Shown here piece after piece: positions 13,335 through 18,048 of a stretch of 18,048 bases of DNA. The DNA is taken from positions 1-18,048 of the forward strand of contig JAEYXD010000009.1 in assembly GCA_023428645.1 (NCBI GenBank). The letters are read 5' to 3'. The stretch's first letter is position 1, and each line of letters begins with the position of its first letter. The translations under genes and the position numbers were made by a program. Origin of the DNA: Pseudomonadota bacterium (GTDB lineage: Bacteria > Pseudomonadota > Gammaproteobacteria > Steroidobacterales > Steroidobacteraceae). The notes under the pieces were generated by a model. It was not told where the DNA came from. It searched no databases and worked only from the letters and a program-made list of their open reading frames with translations.

Positions 13335-16010
13335 ATGAGATCAAGGTCTGCAATCGGCGCTCTCGTCGGCGTCGCGGGCGGCGTGTTCGCCCTGTCTGCG
13401 CATGCTCAGGACACCGCGGCGCTCGAGGAAATCATCGTGACCGCGCAGAAGCGCGCGGAAAGCATCCAGGACGTGCCGATTGCGGTGTCGGCGTTCTCGG
13501 CGGCCTCGCTCGAGGAACAACGGCTCGACGGCGCCTACGATTTGCAGAATGCCGTTCCGAACCTGGTTTTCTCGGGCGGCACGGGGTCGACGCCGAACTT
13601 CAGCATTCGTGGCGTCGGCGCCGCGAACGGCATCGGTTCGACGGGCGATTCAGGCGTGCTGCCGCACCACAATAACGTGCCGCTCTCGGTGAGCCGCGTC
13701 GGTGTCGCGGACTTCTACGATGTGGAACGCGTCGAGGTGCTGCGCGGTCCTCAAGGCACGCTGTACGGCCGCAATGCGACAGGCGGCGTGCTCAACGTCA
13801 TCACCGCGAAGCCGGATCTCACGCGGTTCAATGCATCGACCTCGCTCGAGTACGCCGACTACGACACGCGCAAGGCGAAAGGTCACGTCAATATTCCGAT
13901 GGGCGGCAGCGTCGGTTTGCGTCTCGCGGGCAGCTATCTGCAACGTGATGGCTACACAGAGAACATTGCCACCGGCAACGATATCGACTCGCGGGACTTG
14001 TGGTCCGCACGAGCCACGTTCGCGTTCGAGCCGACGGACTCCTTCCGCGCGTATGTTCTTTATGAGCGTTTCGAGGAAGACGATTCGCGCAATGGTGGAT
14101 CGAAGACGCTGTGCATCAAGGATCCGGGCCCGACGGCCGTGGGATCGACGCCTGTCAATAATTCCGTTGCTCGGAACTACCTGAGCCGCGGCTGCCTGCA
14201 GGGCTCCATCTATCAGCCCGCCGCATACGGCACCGTAAACAGTGTGGCGACGTTCGGCGGCATGTTCTCGAACGTGCTCGGGCTGACGACTGGCGATACG
14301 TTCGCGGGCCAGACGACCGATCGTGATTTGCGCCGCTCGTCCGCGTATCGCGATCCGAGCTACGAGGCGACGAACGATCTGATCGAGCTCGAGACACAGT
14401 GGGACATCACGGACGGCCTCACGCTGTCGTTCCTCGCGTCCTATACGAGTGATGAAGCGATGGATGCCGGCGGCAGCCAGCAGTCGAACATCGGTTTCAA
14501 CGATCGGCCGGCAACGCCGGGCGGCGTCTTCGTCGATCCCCAGGGCGGCCCGGGTACGGGTGTGCGTACGCTCTCGTATTCGACGAACGACGACATTCAG
14601 CGCACGGGTGAACTGCGCCTGCAATCGAGCCTGGATAGCCCGGTCAATTTCAACATCGGCTTGTTCGCGCTGAATCTCGAACGCTCGACGACGACCTTCA
14701 CGTCCACCAACGCGACGAATGCCTTTCATCGCGCCTCCGGCAATACGAGCTACTACGACGCGACGCCGGGCATTCCCGTCAGCGGATTGGGCCACAACTA
14801 CTTCTTCGTCTACACGCCGTATGAGCTGGAATCGCAAGCGGCCTTCGGCGAGCTCTACTGGAATCTGACGGACGCGCTTAAGCTGACCGTTGGCGCCCGT
14901 TACACCGAGGACGAAAAGAGTCGCGTGTACTACCCGGTGAATCTGCTCTCCCCGGTGGGTCAGGGCGGCGTCGTCGGCGCGCCTGGCTGGAATGAGAGCC
15001 GAGTGCTGCCGGAAACGATCGAGTCCAATGCCACGACGGGACGCGTCACGTTGGACTGGAACGTGACGGACGACACGCTCCTCTACCTGACCGTGGGTCG
15101 CGGGTACAAGGCGGGTGGCTTCAATACGCCGACGACGCTCGGCTCCGCAGCGCCGTACGACGCCGAGACGGTCGATGCGTTCGAGATCGGCGCGAAGAAC
15201 TCGCTGCTCGATGGGCGGATGACGCTGAATCTGACCGCCTTCATGTACGACTACCAGGATTACCAGTTCAGCAAGCTGGACGGATTCGCGAGTCTGGTCG
15301 ACAACCTCGATGCGGAAGTACGCGGTGTGGAGATCGAGGCCGTCTGGTCGCCGATCGATGCGTTGCGTTTGAATGCGCAGATCGGCTATCTCGACAGTGA
15401 GATCACGGCCGGACGATCGATCGATCCGTTCGATCGAACACAGGGCGATCCGACGCTTCACTATGCGAAGTCGCTGGAAGGCGGGTGTGTGGTCAACCAA
15501 GCGGCGCTGCAGAACGTCATCGCGGCCATCAACGCGGGTGTGTTGCAGCCTGCTGCCCTCGCGCCGCTGCCTGGCGCCGGATTGTGCGGATCCGCGGCGC
15601 TGAACGCGGCTTTCGGTCTCAATCCGAGTGCGGGCGTGCCGGTCGATCTGAAAGGCAATCAGCTGCCAGGCGCGCCGGAGTGGACGCTATCGGTCGGCGC
15701 TCAGTACACGCTGGCTTTGAGTGGAGACTGGGATGCGACACTGCGTGCCGACTACTACCGTCAAGCGAGCTCGTATGCGTCGCATTTCAACACGCCCGAC
15801 TATGAGCTGAAGAGCTGGAACAACTACAACGCGAGTCTGATCTTCCGCAACACCGCTTGGGATGTCGATGTGCAGGTGTACGGCAAGAATCTTGCGGACA
15901 AGGACATCATCGTCGGCTTGTCGGTGCAGTCCGAGCAGCTCGGTTTGACGCGTGGCGTACAACTGCTCGAGCCGCGCTTGTTCGGTATTGCGCTCACGAA
16001 GCGTTGGTAG
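13335..16010 (+). CDS. TonB-dependent outer-membrane receptor
   Basis: The 891-residue protein starts at ATG 13335 behind a purine-rich GGGGGGAAAG. A longer frame reaching 13215 adds unrelated residues. Residues 1-24 are a signal peptide ending AHA, with cleavage before Gln25. The TonB box EEIIVTAQ is at 31-38. The plug (about 45-160) contains VPIAVSAFSA, NFSIRGVG, and VEVLRGPQGTLYGRNATGGVLNVIT, a classical plug sequence. The rest is a 22-strand-type barrel with repeated aromatic-rich strands such as LKLTVGARYTEDEKS and LYLTVGRGYKAGGFNTP, ending FGIALTKRW with the terminal aromatic residue needed for outer-membrane assembly. The QKRAESIQDVPIAVSA opening is typical of large receptor families in sphingomonads and Steroidobacter-like bacteria that take up diverse organic substrates. 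The ligand is unknown; neighbouring genes suggest a degradable organic compound rather than a siderophore. A strong hairpin follows the stop. Confidence 0.97.
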   Translation: MRSRSAIGALVGVAGGVFALSAHAQDTAALEEIIVTAQKRAESIQDVPIAVSAFSAASLEEQRLDGAYDLQNAVPNLVFSGGTGSTPNFSIRGVGAANGIGSTGDSGVLPHHNNVPLSVSRVGVADFYDVERVEVLRGPQGTLYGRNATGGVLNVITAKPDLTRFNASTSLEYADYDTRKAKGHVNIPMGGSVGLRLAGSYLQRDGYTENIATGNDIDSRDLWSARATFAFEPTDSFRAYVLYERFEEDDSRNGGSKTLCIKDPGPTAVGSTPVNNSVARNYLSRGCLQGSIYQPAAYGTVNSVATFGGMFSNVLGLTTGDTFAGQTTDRDLRRSSAYRDPSYEATNDLIELETQWDITDGLTLSFLASYTSDEAMDAGGSQQSNIGFNDRPATPGGVFVDPQGGPGTGVRTLSYSTNDDIQRTGELRLQSSLDSPVNFNIGLFALNLERSTTTFTSTNATNAFHRASGNTSYYDATPGIPVSGLGHNYFFVYTPYELESQAAFGELYWNLTDALKLTVGARYTEDEKSRVYYPVNLLSPVGQGGVVGAPGWNESRVLPETIESNATTGRVTLDWNVTDDTLLYLTVGRGYKAGGFNTPTTLGSAAPYDAETVDAFEIGAKNSLLDGRMTLNLTAFMYDYQDYQFSKLDGFASLVDNLDAEVRGVEIEAVWSPIDALRLNAQIGYLDSEITAGRSIDPFDRTQGDPTLHYAKSLEGGCVVNQAALQNVIAAINAGVLQPAALAPLPGAGLCGSAALNAAFGLNPSAGVPVDLKGNQLPGAPEWTLSVGAQYTLALSGDWDATLRADYYRQASSYASHFNTPDYELKSWNNYNASLIFRNTAWDVDVQVYGKNLADKDIIVGLSVQSEQLGLTRGVQLLEPRLFGIALTKRW

Positions 16011-16033
16011 ACGTCGAACGGAGTGACGTCCGT

Positions 16034-16150
16034 TTGTCAAGGTCCCGCTGCAGCAATGCAGCGGGACTGCTGGCCGCCGCGATGACGTTGTCGATCGAAG
16101 CGCTGCGTGCAGAGCCCATTCAGATGACGCATGCGGCGCGCGGTCGCTAG
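16034..16150 (+). pseudogene. Possible gene remnant: signal-peptide-like start, quickly terminated
   Basis: From TTG 16034 (GGAG about 11 bases upstream) a 38-residue frame reads as a short basic start, a hydrophobic NAAGLLAAAMTLSIEALRA, then EPIQMTHAARGR and a stop at 16148-16150. This looks like the exported N-terminus of a larger protein whose body is missing. It begins 23 bp after the receptor gene. The 11-bp hairpin at 16042-16067 lies inside it, so the frame could instead be chance reading through a terminator. Confidence 0.25.
16042..16067 (+). terminator. Strong hairpin after the TonB-receptor gene
   Basis: GTCCCGCTGCA (16042-16052) and TGCAGCGGGAC (16057-16067) form a perfect 11-bp GC-rich stem closed by a GCAA tetraloop of the GNRA type, 31 bp after the receptor stop. 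No T-run follows (TGCTGG), so it is either a non-canonical terminator or an mRNA 3'-end stabiliser. Confidence 0.55.
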
Positions 16151-16217
16151 CGAACTCGGCAATTCATCTCGCCCCGCCTGTTGCACCCATTGTCGCGTTG
16201 GAGTTCGCGTGCTCGGC

Positions 16218-16607
16218 TCACTCCGAGCGACTCGTTCCCTCACGATTGCCTTCGTATCCTTTCGCAAGATGAAACGGCGGCAGCCACGACTCGCGACGTA
16301 CGGTCCATAGTTCGTACGTGGGCTGCAGCTGGTTGGGCGCATCTAGCGTTCCCAAGTGCACTTCGACCTCGTCCGCGCTTCGTGAGAAGGGGGACGAGCC
16401 GCAGTGGGGACAGAAGTGCCGTCCCTTGTAGTCCCGCGTGTCGCCTGTGATCGCGACTGCTTCTTGCGGGAAGATCGCTGTGGCGAGAAAGAGAGCGCCG
16501 TGATGCTTGCGGCAGTCCATGCAATGACAGATGCCAACTCGATACGGACGCCCGGATGCCACGATTCGGACGTTGCCGCACAAGCACCCGCCGGTGAAAT
16601 GTTCCAT
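16218..16607 (-). CDS. GFA/CENP-V-family zinc protein (glutathione-dependent formaldehyde-activating-like)
   Basis: The 129-residue protein starts at ATG 16607, with AGGAG at a good distance. All zinc-ligand motifs of the GFA domain are present: GGCLCG (Cys8, Cys10), ICHCMDCRK (Cys27, Cys29, Cys32) and FCPHCGSSPF (Cys66, Cys69). The domain covers about residues 3-115. The family is named after an enzyme that speeds S-hydroxymethylglutathione formation, but most bacterial members have no proven reaction, so the formaldehyde role should not be assumed. Its stop codon lies inside a 6-bp hairpin (GCTCGG 16211-16216 with CCGAGC 16223-16228) that could help end transcription. It has the same orientation as the Lrp/AsnC gene upstream but is separated from it by 250 bp containing a gene remnant, so it is probably a separate unit. 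Confidence 0.93.
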   Translation of the reverse strand: MEHFTGGCLCGNVRIVASGRPYRVGICHCMDCRKHHGALFLATAIFPQEAVAITGDTRDYKGRHFCPHCGSSPFSRSADEVEVHLGTLDAPNQLQPTYELWTVRRESWLPPFHLAKGYEGNREGTSRSE

Positions 16608-16658
16608 GTGAGTCTCCTGGATTCAGGCGTGGAATATAAGGTCACTTCGCATGCGGCA

Positions 16659-16802
16659 TCATGAGCGCGGCGCGGCGCGGCGCGGCGCGGCGATGGCGAG
16701 ATACAACCAGCCGAACCCCACGAGCAAATCGATGCGGTGCGGTGCCCGCTGCAGTGCCTGGCGATAGCCGTCGATCGCCCGGTCATAGCGCGAACCCGGC
16801 AT
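16659..16802 (-). pseudogene. Truncated TPR-protein fragment
   Basis: A 47-codon frame from ATG 16802 reads RYDRAIDGYRQALQRAPHR followed by IDLLVGFGWLYLAIA, a good match to a tetratricopeptide repeat (A/G-x-Y-x-x-A-I-x-x-Y-x-x-A-L-x-x-x-P). The sequence then breaks into arginine-alanine-proline residues encoded by the CGCGG tandem repeat and stops at 16659-16661. There is no upstream coding region, because the neighbouring Lrp/AsnC gene ends 55 bp away. It is best read as a leftover of a longer TPR protein, broken at both ends. A functional mini-protein is unlikely. Confidence 0.5.
16666..16690. repeat. Five tandem copies of CGCGG
   Basis: The pentamer CGCGG is repeated five times without interruption at 16666-16690. 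It lies in the TPR remnant, where it encodes the out-of-character alanine/arginine/proline tail. A unit length not divisible by three makes it capable of frame changes by slippage. Confidence 0.85.
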
Positions 16803-16857
16803 TCATTCAGCGCGTTCGAACTCGTGATGACTCCTGCGAACCGCACTTCCGCATTCG

Positions 16858-17337
16858 TCAGACCCGCTTTACCCGTGGCGACTTCTTGTTCTTCTCCTCG
16901 CTCAAGAAAGGCGGCAACCGGCGCCGCACCGGCTGCGACTTCACGACTGCCGTGCTCGTTTCGGCTTTGTCCGCGATGCGATCGAGGATGTCGTCGAGAT
17001 CTTCGATGGAGCGCACAATCAGTCGCGCGATGAAGCAATCCTCGCCAGTGACCTTGTCGCACTCCGTGCACTCGGGAATCTCTTGCAGAAGCTTCTGCAC
17101 GATCTGCAGTTTTCCCGGCAGCGGACGCACGCGCGCGATGGCCTGAAGCGTATAGCCCAGCGCCTGCGGATCAAGATCCACAGTGAACGCGCGTATCACC
17201 CCGCGCTCTTCGAGCCTGCGTAAGCGCTCCGAGGCGCTGGGCGACGACAGTCCCACGCGATGCGCAAGATCCTTCAGTGACATGCGCGCATCGGCTTTGA
17301 GCGCTTCGATGATCTTCCGGTCGATTGCATCGATCAC
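16858..17337 (-). CDS. Lrp/AsnC-family transcriptional regulator
   Basis: I place the start at GTG 17337, with GGAGG nine bases upstream, giving 159 residues starting (V)IDAIDRKIIEALKADARMS, the standard AsnC opening. An ATG at 17376 would add 13 unusual residues and lies inside an inverted repeat. The helix-turn-helix is at about 17-50 (LKDLAHRVGLSSPSASERLR, then LEERGVIRAFTVDLDPQALG). The RAM ligand/oligomer domain covers about 65-140 with PECTECDKVTGEDCFIARLI. The last 20 residues are very basic (PPFLSEEKNKKSPRVKRV). It is divergent from an EamA transporter gene, a common pairing in which the regulator senses an amino acid or related metabolite and controls its exporter. That role is inferred from arrangement only. 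Confidence 0.94.
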   Translation of the reverse strand: MIDAIDRKIIEALKADARMSLKDLAHRVGLSSPSASERLRRLEERGVIRAFTVDLDPQALGYTLQAIARVRPLPGKLQIVQKLLQEIPECTECDKVTGEDCFIARLIVRSIEDLDDILDRIADKAETSTAVVKSQPVRRRLPPFLSEEKNKKSPRVKRV

Positions 17338-17367
17338 CTTACTTTCCCTCCAGAGAACTGCATCTCG

Positions 17368-17382
17368 CCTAACCATATTAGG
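17368..17382. promoter_or_regulatory. Inverted repeat CCTAA-N5-TTAGG, probable Lrp/AsnC operator
   Basis: CCTAACCATATTAGG has perfect 5-bp inverted arms (17368-17372 and 17378-17382) around an AT-rich centre. It is 31 bp upstream of the preferred Lrp/AsnC start and 88 bp upstream of the EamA start. A TATAGT hexamer on the minus strand (17393-17398) nearby could be the regulator's -10 element. AT-centred inverted repeats of about 15 bp fit Lrp-type sites. Confidence 0.5.
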
Positions 17383-17470
17383 TCAACGGCTGACTATACC
17401 TTCCAGCCAGCATGCAATAAGCCTCCCGAGAAGATCATGCTATCGGCTATCGACAGGCGCGGAGACGACC

Positions 17471-18048
17471 ATGAGTCCAAGGGTTCGCGGGACTGCGGAG
17501 ATGACAGCGGCCATGATCATCTCCGGCACCATCGGTTGGTTCGTCCTGCTCTCGGGACAACGCGTCCTGGAGGTGGTCTTCTGGCGCTGCGCGTTCGGCG
17601 CGGCAACCCTGCTGGTCATTTGTAGCGCGCTCGGACTCACTCGAGATCATCTGACCCGTCGTGTCGTTGCCATCTCCGCATTGGGTGGCGCGGCGATCGT
17701 CGTCAACTGGCTGCTGCTGTTTGCGTCCTACTCGCGAGCCTCCATCTCGATTGCGACCGCGGTCTACAACACACAGCCGTTCATGCTGGTCGCATTCGGC
17801 GCCTTGATCTTCAAGGAGAAGCTCACGGCCACCAAGATCGGCTGGTTGCTGCTTGCCTTCATCGGCATGCTGCTGATCGTGCAGTCCAGTCACGCCGACA
17901 GCGTGGGCTCGGACTACCTGAGCGGTGTCCTGATGGCGCTCGCGGCCGCCTTCTTCTATGCGCTGGCATCGATCGCCGCGAAAAAACTGAGCGGCACGCC
18001 GCCGCATCTGATCGCACTGATTCAAGTGACGGTGGGAGTAGCAATGCT
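17471..18048 (+). CDS. EamA/DMT-superfamily transporter, 3' end cut by the window
   Basis: The frame opens at ATG 17471, with GGAG six bases upstream, and runs 192 codons to the window edge without a stop. Family members are near 300 residues, so about two thirds is present. The hydrophobic segments follow the ten-helix DMT plan: MIISGTIGWFVLLSG, VFWRCAFGAATLLVICSALG with the family's conserved W/F-R-C start of helix 2, AIVVNWLLLFASYSRASIS, AVYNTQPFMLVAFGALIFKE with the diagnostic YNTQP, then KEKLTATKIGWLLLAFIGML, and GVLMALAAAFFYALASIAAK opening the second EamA repeat. It should export a small metabolite such as an amino acid across the inner membrane. It is divergent from the Lrp/AsnC gene and probably controlled by it. 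Confidence 0.93.
   Translation, partial: MSPRVRGTAEMTAAMIISGTIGWFVLLSGQRVLEVVFWRCAFGAATLLVICSALGLTRDHLTRRVVAISALGGAAIVVNWLLLFASYSRASISIATAVYNTQPFMLVAFGALIFKEKLTATKIGWLLLAFIGMLLIVQSSHADSVGSDYLSGVLMALAAAFFYALASIAAKKLSGTPPHLIALIQVTVGVAM

Noticed and set aside
12787..13353. 188-codon minus-strand frame in the gene-free region
   Set aside because: It has no ribosome-binding site, mixed composition, no domain, and overlaps the receptor start region. The hairpins explain this stretch better.
13650..15500. 616-codon open frame on the minus strand
   Set aside because: It lies wholly antisense to the TonB-receptor gene, is arginine-rich with no recognisable domain, and arises from the third-position GC bias of the real gene.
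1..18048. CRISPR arrays, tRNA or rRNA genes, integrase or attachment sites
   Set aside because: No regularly spaced repeats, tRNA T-arm pattern, rRNA segments or recombinase genes were seen on reading both strands.

Overview
The window is GC-rich proteobacterial DNA. Most genes have an upstream GGAG/GAGG-type ribosome-binding site. It carries a long TonB-dependent outer-membrane receptor with a TonB box and plug of the style common in Steroidobacter-like gammaproteobacteria and in sphingomonads, so the host is a Gram-negative environmental degrader. I cannot choose between those lineages from sequence alone. Both ends cut through genes (IclR regulator on the left, EamA transporter on the right).

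Layout. 1-3220: an IclR regulator and a bicupin protein on the minus strand, divergent from a double short-chain dehydrogenase (SDR) whose N-terminal half looks catalytically dead. 3282-5189: a small membrane protein, then a beta-class-like glutathione S-transferase divergent from a TetR regulator, with a clear inverted repeat between them. 5409-11105: a co-directional run of seven genes: LysR regulator, NADP-binding F420-type reductase, Old Yellow Enzyme, SnoaL/NTF2-like protein, dienelactone hydrolase, gamma-glutamylcyclotransferase-fold protein and alpha/beta hydrolase. 11173-12306: a membrane-anchored metallophosphoesterase on the minus strand, probably with a TTG start. 12307-13334: about 1 kb without a convincing gene, but with a cluster of hairpins and an AT-rich patch next to a 16-bp inverted repeat. 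13335-16010: the TonB-dependent receptor. 16011-17470: two gene remnants, a GFA-family zinc protein and an Lrp/AsnC regulator. 17471-end: a DMT/EamA exporter, divergent from the Lrp/AsnC gene.

Functional reading (inference). The receptor could import a bulky hydrophobic or chelated substrate. The SDR, ene-reductase, NADP-dependent reductase, SnoaL-like protein and two alpha/beta hydrolases have the chemistry expected for degrading a cyclic enone, terpenoid, steroid-like or lactone compound. The GST could deal with electrophilic intermediates. Four different one-component regulator families sit within 18 kb (IclR, TetR, LysR, Lrp/AsnC), which suits a mosaic of small inducible catabolic modules. 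No classic mobile element, CRISPR array, tRNA or rRNA was found. I did not find a clearly new multi-gene system. The most unusual items are the active/dead SDR fusion, the GGCT-fold protein that seems to lack its catalytic glutamate, and the structured gene-free block upstream of the receptor.
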